DNA of 14,422 nucleotides from assembly GCA_024408695.1 (NCBI GenBank), contig JAKSUU010000006.1, positions 1 to 14,422 of the forward strand, written 5' to 3'. Position 1 is the first letter of the stretch, and every line of letters begins with the position of its first letter. The notes under the pieces were generated by a model. That model ran no database searches and was not told the DNA's origin. It saw only the letters and a program-made list of their open reading frames with translations. The position numbers and the translations under genes were made by a program. Below, piece after piece: positions 6,657 through 14,422 of the stretch. This DNA comes from Coriobacteriales bacterium (GTDB lineage: Bacteria; Actinomycetota; Coriobacteriia; Coriobacteriales; QAMH01).

Positions 6657-7175
6657 TTATATTTCAAAGTCTTCTGTACAGCAAAGACCTTTAGCATAAG
6701 TTGTTAGCAATAAAATAAAGCTTTCTAAATCGATTTGCTCCTCTTCGCAAAAATCATTGTCGGCATTTGCAATCGCATAACCAATATATTTATAATAAGA
6801 AACTAAACCTTTTACAAAATCTTTAAAATATTCAAAGTCCTTCTTTTCATCTAAGCAATCAGTTAGAACAAGAAAAGATAATGGCAGTTTTGTATAAGAA
6901 AAATCCTCTTCTATTGCTCTTTTAACAAATTCATCATAGCTAACATTACATTCAAACAAAGTATTGTATGCATCAACTTCTTCTTCTGTGATTTTGCCAT
7001 CAGATTTTGCAATATAAAATACAAAACGAATAATATCTGTTACATATATGTAATATAGACTCGATTCAACGCAGTCTGGTTTAATTAGGTCATCGTCTAA
7101 TTGTTTGGCAATGTTAGTAAGTGCTTTGTTTGTTTCTTGAATACTTTCAACAATTTCTTTGTCCAACGTTAACAT
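6657..7175 (-). CDS. TerB-like acidic helical protein
   Basis: This 172-aa, all-helical-looking, acidic protein has no signal peptide or membrane segment. The segment FYIAKSDGKITEEEVDAYNTLF (about 53-74) matches the hallmark of TerB-like domains: a hydrophobic helix, a DGxIxxxE metal-binding turn, and another helix. A second, weaker copy, AIANADNDFCEEEQIDLESF (about 134-153), fits the second half of the same fold. TerB domains bind divalent cations and often occur as small cytoplasmic or membrane-edge partners in stress-response and surveillance gene clusters; they are not by themselves proof of tellurite resistance. AAAGGA supports the ATG. It is the last gene before the hairpin terminator and follows the transglutaminase gene after a 79-bp gap that may hold its own promoter. 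Confidence 0.7.
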   Translation of the reverse strand: MLTLDKEIVESIQETNKALTNIAKQLDDDLIKPDCVESSLYYIYVTDIIRFVFYIAKSDGKITEEEVDAYNTLFECNVSYDEFVKRAIEEDFSYTKLPLSFLVLTDCLDEKKDFEYFKDFVKGLVSYYKYIGYAIANADNDFCEEEQIDLESFILLLTTYAKGLCCTEDFEI

Positions 7176-7206
7176 AAAATTCCTTTCGCTTTTGTAATAT
7201 CATTTA

Positions 7207-7235
7207 ATTAAAGAGTAGAAATATGCTGCTGTAAA
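7207..7235 (-). promoter_or_regulatory. Possible promoter of the TerB-like gene
   Basis: On the minus strand TTTACA (complement of 7230-7235) and TTTAAT (complement of 7207-7212) are separated by 17 bp, about 31 bases before the TerB-like ATG. Each box departs modestly from consensus. Given the AT-rich background this may be chance, but the 79-bp gap is the widest in the cluster. Confidence 0.35.
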
Positions 7236-7254
7236 AACTTTTTTCAAAACCAGC

Positions 7255-8529
7255 CTATAGTAAACAAACTGTTTTGTAGTCAGTTAAATAAGTGCAGCCA
7301 CTTGTAACTCCAGGCATCTCACTAAAATAGCTTTGCTTAAAGGTTTCCATATCACTAGCATCTTCAAATTGAATTGAAAATTTTCGGCCTGCATCTATCT
7401 CTTCTATGTAAGATTTATTTATAACATCCCAATCTAACTTTCCTTTTTCCACATATGTGTTATTAAGATAGTGATAACTGTGATCCATAGAATCTTTACC
7501 AGGAACTTGTGTAATAGTTGTTAATTCATTTCTTATATTATAAAGACTTCTAATCCATGACTTTGAAACATTAAAAGCAGAATACATTATTGGTTTATCT
7601 TCATCTGTAAAACCAGAAACTTCTGCGGTTACATCAACATCGTAAAATGCTCCGTCTATCTCTATAGAATTCCATGCATGACCTATTCCACCCGACTTTG
7701 GATCGCCTGCAACAAGCACGCACGGAATCTCTAGGTAATCCATAGCCCACTTCATTGCAAAACTAAAACCATCACATTTAGCTTGATGTTCTCCAAAAAC
7801 TCCATAAGCTGTACCACTATATTTCGTGTCTATTTTATATGTTGAATGTTCAATAATATATTCGTAGCAACTTTGCTCTTTAACCAAATCATTTTCGTTT
7901 TTTAGCTTATTACATATGCTTTCAATTTCTTTTTTGCAGGTCTCATAGCATTTGTCGTATTCAGATTTATCCATAATATAATTTGGGGAAATTTCAATTG
8001 AGCTGGTAGTTGAGCCAAAGCCTTTTGTCAAACTTTGATAACTACCATCGATTTGAAATAACTCTGGACAATCATAATGTAGCAAAGACATATAACATGA
8101 AATTTTTTCTTCATCTACCTGAAATGGCAATTGAAAACTTTTATTAAAAGAACTAACGTTTTCATAAATTGCCTCGACGTTAGAAAAATCATCACCGTTT
8201 AATTGTTGCAAATACATTTTATAGGCTGCATTTGGAATAATATTTGACACATTACCACCATGCAAGATTGACTCTCTTGGGTTATTTTTTTCAACGGTAT
8301 CTTTTTGAGCAGGAGCCATACCTTTAAATATGTCGCCAATATTACCCCATGGAACAAACCAAATCGCCAAAAAGACGGCAATAACAAGAAGTAATATTAG
8401 AATTATCGGACCGCAACCACTTTTTTTCTTAGACTTCTTTTTACGCTTCTTTTTTTTAGACATGTTCCTTTTAGGCTGAACACGCGCGTATTGTTGTTTT
8501 TTTGTTCTATTTTTTGTAGTTTTTTTCAT
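7255..8529 (-). CDS. Membrane-anchored transglutaminase-like (cysteine protease fold) protein
   Basis: This 424-aa protein has a strongly basic N-terminus (about half Lys/Arg in residues 1-37), one transmembrane segment (about 41-60) and a large, probably extracytoplasmic domain. The transglutaminase core is clear. C252 in AKCDGFSFAMKW is the nucleophile, H284 lies in GHAW and D298 in YDVDVT, with the usual preceding YEYIIEHSTYKID helix (about 222-234). Bacterial members of this fold act as peptidases, cross-linkers or cell-wall-associated hydrolases. Flanking regions 85-215 and 305-424 are not recognisable. The gene starts three bases after the stop of the DA1-like peptidase and so belongs to the same transcript. 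An in-frame ATG inside the basic stretch (residue 23) is possible, but the junction spacing favours the first one. Confidence 0.88.
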   Translation of the reverse strand: MKKTTKNRTKKQQYARVQPKRNMSKKKKRKKKSKKKSGCGPIILILLLVIAVFLAIWFVPWGNIGDIFKGMAPAQKDTVEKNNPRESILHGGNVSNIIPNAAYKMYLQQLNGDDFSNVEAIYENVSSFNKSFQLPFQVDEEKISCYMSLLHYDCPELFQIDGSYQSLTKGFGSTTSSIEISPNYIMDKSEYDKCYETCKKEIESICNKLKNENDLVKEQSCYEYIIEHSTYKIDTKYSGTAYGVFGEHQAKCDGFSFAMKWAMDYLEIPCVLVAGDPKSGGIGHAWNSIEIDGAFYDVDVTAEVSGFTDEDKPIMYSAFNVSKSWIRSLYNIRNELTTITQVPGKDSMDHSYHYLNNTYVEKGKLDWDVINKSYIEEIDAGRKFSIQFEDASDMETFKQSYFSEMPGVTSGCTYLTDYKTVCLL

Positions 8530-8532
8530 ATC

Positions 8533-9453
8533 TTAAATCTTTAAAGGTCCATCTGGGTGATTGAAAGGTGTATCTCTCATTATTGAACCACCATCAGAAA
8601 AACCATAGGCACTTTCATAAAGCTGAAAACCTATGCCATATTCATCATTCATAGAATGAAAGTAGCTAATTTTATCTTCCGCAGCTTCAACTTCAAGAAT
8701 TAATTTTAAAAACTGTACTTCAGACCAAGTAGCCATGCCTTCAACAATTAATAATCTTTTTTCAGGAGAAATTGTCTTTGGCAAATTATTAAAGTAATCA
8801 AATTGATTCTGCCAAATATGAGTCATTTCATGGGCCATAGTATCCATTAAACTTGTTCTTGGTGCTCCGTTTTCTAAATACATAATTTGTTTGCCCTTTT
8901 TTTTGTTGTAGACAAAACCTAAAGTTCTTGGTGTAAATCCAGGTTGCTCTATATACTGCTCACCCAAAAATTTAGTAAGTTTACGCTGATTGACTACAGA
9001 AACCTCTACAGAACTTTTAAAATTAATATTATAGGAAAGCTTCATCTGCTCTTTAACATAAACAAATAACTCTTTTACTTCTTTAGTGCGTTTTACAACC
9101 GTTCTTGAACATGCAATACATCTTTCTCTGCCGTCTGATAAATGGTCGTATTGAGCCCCAAACAAAGGCCTGGCGCAAAAGTCGCAATGATGGGTGCCCT
9201 CTTCTAATTCATCTGGTGCATTTTTACCGTCTCGACCCAAATCCTGAATTCCAAAAGAATAATTATCGGAATCAAAAAGAGATAGCAACTCGATTGCACC
9301 ATGAGGATCTAACAAAGTTGGGTAGCCTTCTTGCCCTAAATGCAAAAAATTGTTTTGTGAATAAATTTGTTGCTGTTCTTTTCTATACTCCTCGCGATCT
9401 TGTTTTACTCTTGCTAAAATTTCTTTTGCACTTAAATTTTCTGTGTCACTCAT
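8533..9453 (-). CDS. DA1-like zinc metallopeptidase with Cys4 zinc finger
   Basis: This 306-aa protein has no signal peptide and should be cytoplasmic. A charged N-terminal helix (about 1-31) is followed by a four-cysteine zinc finger, CDFC (90-93) and CIAC (112-115). A gluzincin-type peptidase domain then carries HEMTH (208-212), downstream glutamate E238 in VEGMATW, and EYGIGF (271-276). The HEMxHxW ... EEG/VEG ... YGxGF pattern is that of the DA1 family, whose plant members place a LIM-type zinc finger before the peptidase and cut regulatory proteins; bacterial homologues are poorly characterised. The C-terminus DTPFNHPDGP recurs in the peptidase domain of the large protein encoded just upstream, so the two are paralogues. 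The ATG lies two bases after the large gene's stop codon, with AAGAAGG before it. Confidence 0.85.
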   Translation of the reverse strand: MSDTENLSAKEILARVKQDREEYRKEQQQIYSQNNFLHLGQEGYPTLLDPHGAIELLSLFDSDNYSFGIQDLGRDGKNAPDELEEGTHHCDFCARPLFGAQYDHLSDGRERCIACSRTVVKRTKEVKELFVYVKEQMKLSYNINFKSSVEVSVVNQRKLTKFLGEQYIEQPGFTPRTLGFVYNKKKGKQIMYLENGAPRTSLMDTMAHEMTHIWQNQFDYFNNLPKTISPEKRLLIVEGMATWSEVQFLKLILEVEAAEDKISYFHSMNDEYGIGFQLYESAYGFSDGGSIMRDTPFNHPDGPLKI

Positions 9454-9455
9454 TA

Positions 9456-12400
9456 TTATTCACCTTCTTCGCTAAAAGAAGTATCGGATACGTCATTGTT
9501 TGTTATTTTGTTTTCCTTATTTGCATCATCTACGCTAGCAGCTGTCGCGCTTCGCCAACCTGTAGCAACAGGTGAATCCTGCTGAACTGGCTTGTCTTCC
9601 TCTGAAACAAAATTATTGGATTGACTTAAATCTTCTTTACTGCCGCCAGCTGTTGCGCTTCGCCAACCTGTAGCAACAGACTCTTCTTCATCGGTTATTT
9701 GTCTTAAATCTGAGTTATAATGCGAATCTGCATCTTTATTAGCAATTGTTCCACTAATCCACCCCGTCATTGGGTTAAACTCAGGCTTTTTTTCAAAAGG
9801 AAAATGATATGTCCCAATATTTGAAACTTTTTCATCTTCGCTGTTCTCATTTTGTTCACCTTGAGTGTCTTTTAAATCGTTAGTATCTTTTTCATCTAAA
9901 GAGGATTGATCGGAACTGCCTTCTCTATCTGATGTACTTTTTGGATTATCATAAACTGGTAAGCCTTTGGAATCATCAAAAGTTGAAACATTATTTGATT
10001 CTTCTGGTTTACTAAGGTTAGGTTGATCTCCTGAAGTAACAATAGGTTCACTTGGGTCCAAACCATCAGAACCTTCCTTAGCATCCCCGTCCGCCCCTTT
10101 TGGAGCATCATCAGAATTTTCAATTATCTCAATATCTTCTTCTGTAATTGGTCCTTCTGGGTGCTTGAATGGACTGTCCTTTAATTGACTCATTTCCTCA
10201 GCATGAGGATATTTTGTATAGTAATACTTATAGCCATGACCTATTTCATCATCACGCCTTAAAAGGGCTTTTATTAGATCATAAGCAGCCTCTTTAAAAC
10301 CACTAGCAAATAGATACTGTACATATGCCCAAGCAGCCATTCCTTCGCAAATTTCACGGCCATGATCTTTATCAAGTATCTCTTTAAAGAAATCTTGTTC
10401 AGATTGCCAAGCGTGAGTAAGTTCATGAACAACACAACCTTTAATAGCAATACGAGGCATATTCTTTTCGACCAAAATTTGTTTTTTCTTAAATAAGAAA
10501 GCCTTGGATGTTAAGGCTACATACTTGCTGTGAGGAGGTGCGATAGGGAAAGGGGTTTTTGAAACCTTACTGTTGTATTTAGACCCGCCTGCAACTTTAA
10601 AGCTAGGTACACTAAATGAAATTCCAAACTTTTCTTGCATGTCATCTGCGGTTTCTTGTGCAAGTTTTTTAATCTCACCAGCTTTTTTAAGACAATCATT
10701 ACAACAATCTGGGCACATGGCGCGTTCGCGGGCAATAGATTTTACAGATGCTTTTTCTACAACCTTATAGCAGAAATGACACTCTATAGAATCTTCAGGA
10801 ATTTTATCTTCTTTATCCTGGTTTTCGTTTTGAGCTTCTTTTTCTGCCTCTTCTTTTTCTAAAGCTTCTTTTGCTTTGCGAGCCTCTTCTTCACGTTCTT
10901 CAACAATCGAAATACCAAGCAGGTGTTTTCTGTTTACGTAATGCTGTCCGCTAAAATCTAAAACAGGATAATCACTAGAACTTAACATTTCATTGTGCCA
11001 TTGCAAGAATCGCAAAGTAAGAGATAGAAATCTTTCCATGTTTCTTTCTACCGATGACACAAGACCAATGTCTAACATAGAATCTTCCACTATATATATG
11101 CACGAAGAGTAATCATCGTCATCGCAAGCTCTAAGGGTTTGAACAACACCTCTAAAATCATTTAATAGATTTTTTGCACCTTCCTTTACTTCCGCATTTT
11201 TTAAATCCTCAAAGGATGGTTCTACTTTTTTGTGCTCGGTATTTCTTTCAAATTTAATGCGATATGTAGAGTTTATTTTAGTTTCTGCGGCATCACGGTC
11301 ATTTGAACTTGTTTCGCCATCTTGCAGTACATTTTCCAAATCAAATTCGGAATATTCATCTTCAAACTTTTGTTCGGGTTTTTTATCTTCGAACTCAGTT
11401 ATATCATCCAGCTCGTTTGTTTCTTTTAAATCATCTTCTTGGTCTTTAAAGTCTTCATCAGTTTGCTCGTCTGCATCTTGTTCAACTTCATCTTCTTCTT
11501 CAGTTTCTTTCTTTACAAGAGATTCTTCTTCAACTTGTTCGTCTAAATCTACGCCAAAATTCTCATCATCATTTTTTTCATTATTAAGACCGATGTCCCC
11601 CAAATCTGCTGATGCTACTATATAATCTGAATTAGCACTTGCGGCTATAGAATTAGAAGTGTCATCATTAACTTCGACATCATCCATAATTTCTAAACCA
11701 TCCGGCTCATCTTCATCATCTTTTGCAACATCATCGCTGTCTAATTCATCCAAAGCGAGCTTGTTATTTTCGTCTTCGTTTTCACTTTCTATATTTTTGT
11801 CACTATCTTCAAAATCTTCAGCATCATCAGCGCTGTCTTCAATTTCATTAGCTAAAGCCTCTTTCTGTTCTGTAGACTCTTCGCTTTCATTATTGTCTTG
11901 AGGATCTAAAGAATCGTTATCCTCAAACACTATATCCTCCGACTCTTCTTGAGAATTATCAAGTTTTTCGGTTACAAAAGAACGTTCATCTTGAGTTTCA
12001 TTAATAAATTCATCGATTATCTCAGGATTTTCTTTAACAATCGTTTGTGCACTCTTTGTAGCAGGCTTTGCTAGATCATCAACCTCTTCACGGCTCAAAG
12101 AACTAATTAAACGAGGCACAACAAGTAAATATTCGTTTCCAACAGCATAAGTGGTTTTGAAAACTTCATTTAAGATAGCCGCTATAGTTATTATTTGTTT
12201 ATCTCTTTCCATCTTTTCAAGTTCAGATGCAAACTCTTTATGATCATCTATAGCAACCCTTAGAATTCTCTTATTTTTATAATTTCTTGGTGCAGAAACT
12301 TCTGCATCATCGGTTGTATCAACAAAAACTGCATTGCGTACATCGGCATAATCAGTCATTCTTAAATAACCCTTACATTCAACCTGAACATTTGCAGGAA

Positions 12401-14422
12401 TCATAGCAATATCCACTGTTGAATTGCCATCGGAAATTTTTCTTTCAAAAATTGCTTCCTTATTGTTGTTTAAACCAGAAAGACTAACTTCTTTAAGCTG
12501 ACGATAATACAATCTTTTATCAAAGTGGTCTGAAGCACGCCTTACAAGCATCCCAGCTTCGGCGTTTGTCTTTAGAACCTCGTAATACTTACCATCGATA
12601 GTAACAAATTGACCTGGTAAATATTTTTGCAAGATCAAACCATAAAGACAAGACCCAAGCTTTTTACCCTTATTAACATCGTCTTCAGAAATATAATAAG
12701 CTGTTTTTAAATATTCTAAAGATGGCAACATTGGTTGGTCTTTAGGTTTGTGAAGAGAAAGGCAATCGACAGAAACATTTCTGCCAGTTTCTACGTCAAA
12801 ATATGTTCGAGATTCTGGGTGTGGAAGATAGGTTTCGGCTTTAATCTCGGAACCAGTAACTAAATCTTTACCGAACAATCCATAATAATTCATTCGATCT
12901 AATAAATATTGATGAATGTCTGCTTCTTCAACCTCAATACCAATTAAGGATAAATTATGCTGTATAACTTTAACATCGACCGTATGATGATGGAGTTGTG
13001 CAATCAAATCAATTAAATAATTACGTTCTGTGTGATCTGCATCCGCAACAATTAAAGGAAGGACCTTGGGGTCTTTAAAGAATATTTGCTCGTTATAACG
13101 CATAAAATCGCGAAGTAAATAATTAGATGAAATAACATTAATAAAAGAAGAATATGTAGACCTAGTAGAAAATTGACGTTGCATTTCTAACAAATTGTAG
13201 TTTTCGTCTTCAACTATATAGTGACCGTGTTTTTCGCGTGGAATATTCCATACATCCGTTGCAAAATCAATAACTTCATCGAGATTGCTTTGAGCTACTT
13301 CAAAGCCTCCATATTCAGCAAGAGTTTGATAATATTGACCAGCAATCCAACGAACATCTTTAATGGGAACAGCAGACGCACTTCTCCATGTTGTTTTTTC
13401 AATTCCCATATGTAAAGAGTATGCTGCAATTTCTGTACCAACACCAAGATATTGAGAAACGTTATCAAACAAATCTGTATGTAAATCCCTACCGTCAGCA
13501 TCCCACAACAAACCATAAGAAAATACGCTTTTACCGCTTGTAGCAGAAACTTCTATAAATTGAGCTTGTAAGGTATGTGAAAGCGTATCAACTAAACCGT
13601 CGGTATTAATATCAAAGGCTATATATGTAATATCCTCTGAATTTTGCAACAAGTCCGTTAAGTGAATAAAACCTAGCTGAGTTGCACACAAGGAACGTGA
13701 TGGCGAAAGAAGAATAACAAAACCAACATCAGACAAAAAGTGCTTTTGTCTTTCTAAAAAGTCAAAGTCGTTTAAACTAGTTGCCGAAAGAATGCCAACC
13801 TGCGGAATCTCATTATAATCATCTTCTAGATGGGCAATTTGCCATAAATTTGGAACACAGGTTGCTGCAACAAAACCATCTTCTAACCAATCAACTAAGT
13901 CTTGATGATTTGTATCATAAGCATCAATTACCAGCAATCTTTTTTCATGTAAAAGCACACGATTTATTGGGAAAAATAAAAATTCCCTAAAGTCTCTATA
14001 GAATGGAGACGCAAAAATAATATTTTTACCACGAAGCAAAGCAATCATAGTTTCTATTTCATCTTTGCTAATAAAAAAGTCATCTTCAAATTCTGGCGTG
14101 TCAATACCTAAAGAATTAAAGTTTTCTTCCTTATTTGCCAGGAAGTCCTTTTTGGCATCATAAACTGCAGATACATAGGTACCAGCCAGACGCTCAATAT
14201 GGTCTTCGCTTTGAATTAGCTCATCGAGCATATCTAAACCAGAAATAATCTTTTTTTGCGATTGATACTTTAAATGCCCTTCTAAAAAGCGGTTTGCAAA
14301 ACTGCGTGCGGTTCCAGTAATTAAAGCAAAATAATTGCGAAAGCGTTTTGATAAATCGTCATCAATTACAAATTCATCTTCGTATTCTTTGCAGACATCG
14401 TAGACATACCGACCGAGCAAGT
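9456..14422 (-). CDS. Giant protein: degenerate SF2-helicase-like region, acidic linker, DA1-like peptidase (5' end outside window)
   Basis: At least 1654 residues are visible; the frame is open to the window edge, so the true start lies outside. Residue numbers here begin at the TTG codon at 14420. Residues about 120-300 follow the strand/helix rhythm of an SF2 helicase first motor domain, but the nucleotide motifs are missing: the P-loop region reads ASPFYRDFRE and the DExx position reads VILLSPS. A winged-helix-like stretch (about 465-520) and a beta-barrel-like stretch (about 595-645) follow. Then come a very acidic linker (800-1048), a Lys/Glu coiled coil (about 1173-1202), a Cys4 knuckle (C1214, C1217, C1236, C1239) and a DA1-like peptidase with HELTH (1332-1336), E1359 and EIGHGY. 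After DSPFKHPEGP a disordered tail carries repeated TGWRSATA motifs. It heads the visible cluster. Confidence 0.85.
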   Translation of the reverse strand, partial: LLGRYVYDVCKEYEDEFVIDDDLSKRFRNYFALITGTARSFANRFLEGHLKYQSQKKIISGLDMLDELIQSEDHIERLAGTYVSAVYDAKKDFLANKEENFNSLGIDTPEFEDDFFISKDEIETMIALLRGKNIIFASPFYRDFREFLFFPINRVLLHEKRLLVIDAYDTNHQDLVDWLEDGFVAATCVPNLWQIAHLEDDYNEIPQVGILSATSLNDFDFLERQKHFLSDVGFVILLSPSRSLCATQLGFIHLTDLLQNSEDITYIAFDINTDGLVDTLSHTLQAQFIEVSATSGKSVFSYGLLWDADGRDLHTDLFDNVSQYLGVGTEIAAYSLHMGIEKTTWRSASAVPIKDVRWIAGQYYQTLAEYGGFEVAQSNLDEVIDFATDVWNIPREKHGHYIVEDENYNLLEMQRQFSTRSTYSSFINVISSNYLLRDFMRYNEQIFFKDPKVLPLIVADADHTERNYLIDLIAQLHHHTVDVKVIQHNLSLIGIEVEEADIHQYLLDRMNYYGLFGKDLVTGSEIKAETYLPHPESRTYFDVETGRNVSVDCLSLHKPKDQPMLPSLEYLKTAYYISEDDVNKGKKLGSCLYGLILQKYLPGQFVTIDGKYYEVLKTNAEAGMLVRRASDHFDKRLYYRQLKEVSLSGLNNNKEAIFERKISDGNSTVDIAMIPANVQVECKGYLRMTDYADVRNAVFVDTTDDAEVSAPRNYKNKRILRVAIDDHKEFASELEKMERDKQIITIAAILNEVFKTTYAVGNEYLLVVPRLISSLSREEVDDLAKPATKSAQTIVKENPEIIDEFINETQDERSFVTEKLDNSQEESEDIVFEDNDSLDPQDNNESEESTEQKEALANEIEDSADDAEDFEDSDKNIESENEDENNKLALDELDSDDVAKDDEDEPDGLEIMDDVEVNDDTSNSIAASANSDYIVASADLGDIGLNNEKNDDENFGVDLDEQVEEESLVKKETEEEDEVEQDADEQTDEDFKDQEDDLKETNELDDITEFEDKKPEQKFEDEYSEFDLENVLQDGETSSNDRDAAETKINSTYRIKFERNTEHKKVEPSFEDLKNAEVKEGAKNLLNDFRGVVQTLRACDDDDYSSCIYIVEDSMLDIGLVSSVERNMERFLSLTLRFLQWHNEMLSSSDYPVLDFSGQHYVNRKHLLGISIVEEREEEARKAKEALEKEEAEKEAQNENQDKEDKIPEDSIECHFCYKVVEKASVKSIARERAMCPDCCNDCLKKAGEIKKLAQETADDMQEKFGISFSVPSFKVAGGSKYNSKVSKTPFPIAPPHSKYVALTSKAFLFKKKQILVEKNMPRIAIKGCVVHELTHAWQSEQDFFKEILDKDHGREICEGMAAWAYVQYLFASGFKEAAYDLIKALLRRDDEIGHGYKYYYTKYPHAEEMSQLKDSPFKHPEGPITEEDIEIIENSDDAPKGADGDAKEGSDGLDPSEPIVTSGDQPNLSKPEESNNVSTFDDSKGLPVYDNPKSTSDREGSSDQSSLDEKDTNDLKDTQGEQNENSEDEKVSNIGTYHFPFEKKPEFNPMTGWISGTIANKDADSHYNSDLRQITDEEESVATGWRSATAGGSKEDLSQSNNFVSEEDKPVQQDSPVATGWRSATAASVDDANKENKITNNDVSDTSFSEEGE
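9540..9679. repeat. Direct 32-bp coding repeat in the tail of the giant protein
   Basis: Positions 9540-9571 and 9648-9679 match at 31 of 32 bases, 108 bp apart, and encode VATGWRSATA on the minus strand. A diverged third unit, TGWISGTIA, lies at about 9741-9767. The surrounding sequence is not repeated, so the motif rather than the whole linker is conserved. Confidence 0.8.
11277..12023 (-). other. Acidic low-complexity linker within the giant protein
   Basis: About 250 codons dominated by Asp, Glu, Ser and Asn, with long runs of acidic residues, separate the helicase-like half from the peptidase half. It is almost certainly disordered. The serine-rich plus-strand open frames over it are antisense shadows of the GAA/GAT-rich coding. 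Confidence 0.8.

Noticed and set aside
9105..9575. Plus-strand open frame of 156 codons
   Set aside because: It overlaps the DA1-like gene and the end of the giant gene in antisense; its sequence has no domain features, while the minus frames carry zinc and peptidase motifs.
11230..11901. Two Ser-rich plus-strand open frames
   Set aside because: They are the complement of the Asp/Glu-rich linker of the giant protein, where GAA/GAT codons read as Ser/Phe on the other strand; no ribosome-binding site or family match.
13371..13388. TTWRSASA in the N-terminal half as a further copy of the TGWRSATA repeat
   Set aside because: Similarity is short, the DNA is not alike, and the context is a folded region rather than the disordered tail; probably chance.
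14418..14420. TTG as the start of the giant protein
   Set aside because: The frame is simply cut by the window edge, with no ribosome-binding site visible; the gene almost certainly begins outside.
1..14422. CRISPR arrays, tRNAs, insertion sequences
   Set aside because: No regularly spaced repeats, tRNA-like cloverleaf sequence or transposase reading frame could be recognised.

Overview
The window is AT-rich bacterial DNA. AGGA/AGGTGA-type ribosome-binding sites, lipobox signal peptides, N-terminally anchored exported proteins and tight operons suggest a Gram-positive organism. The style of the exported Cys-rich protein and of the zinc-ribbon protein reminds me of gut Coriobacteriia, but that is memory-based and weak; no marker gene here settles the taxonomy. 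Almost everything is coded on the minus strand; only one gene (a HAD-family hydrolase) is on plus. There are no tRNA, rRNA, CRISPR or insertion sequences that I can see, and no gene-free stretch longer than about 190 bases.

Left part (1-1936): the start of a zinc-ribbon protein running off the window, a membrane-anchored Cys-rich exported protein, and the plus-strand HAD hydrolase. The exported-protein gene is bracketed by two near-identical 33-bp elements. Each has TGGTACAAA/TTTGTACCA inverted arms around a shared core, and they lie in the same orientation, one touching the stop codon and one 18 bp before the start.

Middle part (1914-6487): an ABC importer operon transcribed leftward, in the order substrate-binding lipoprotein, ATPase, permease. 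It is followed by a second lipoprotein with its own -10 box and a palindromic operator-like site, then by a two-TM membrane protein. The importer belongs to the nitrate/sulfonate/taurine/thiamine-precursor (NMT1/SsuABC-like) class; its substrate cannot be read from the sequence. The ATPase deviates at the Q-loop, signature and D-loop.

Right part (6534-14422): a leftward gene cluster ending in a hairpin terminator. It encodes a very large protein (more than 1650 residues, start outside the window), a 306-aa DA1-like zinc peptidase, a membrane-anchored transglutaminase-like protein and a TerB-like protein. The large protein combines what looks like a degenerate SF2-helicase motor, a helicase-accessory-like region, a 250-residue acidic linker, a coiled coil, a zinc knuckle, a second DA1-like peptidase domain and a tail with repeated TGWRSATA motifs. 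The peptidase domain of the large protein and the small peptidase are paralogues: same Cys spacing, HExxH, downstream Glu and C-terminal DxPFxHPxGP motif. This cluster is the best candidate here for an undescribed system. I read it as a helicase-like scaffold/peptidase module with exported and TerB-like partners, but its function is unknown.
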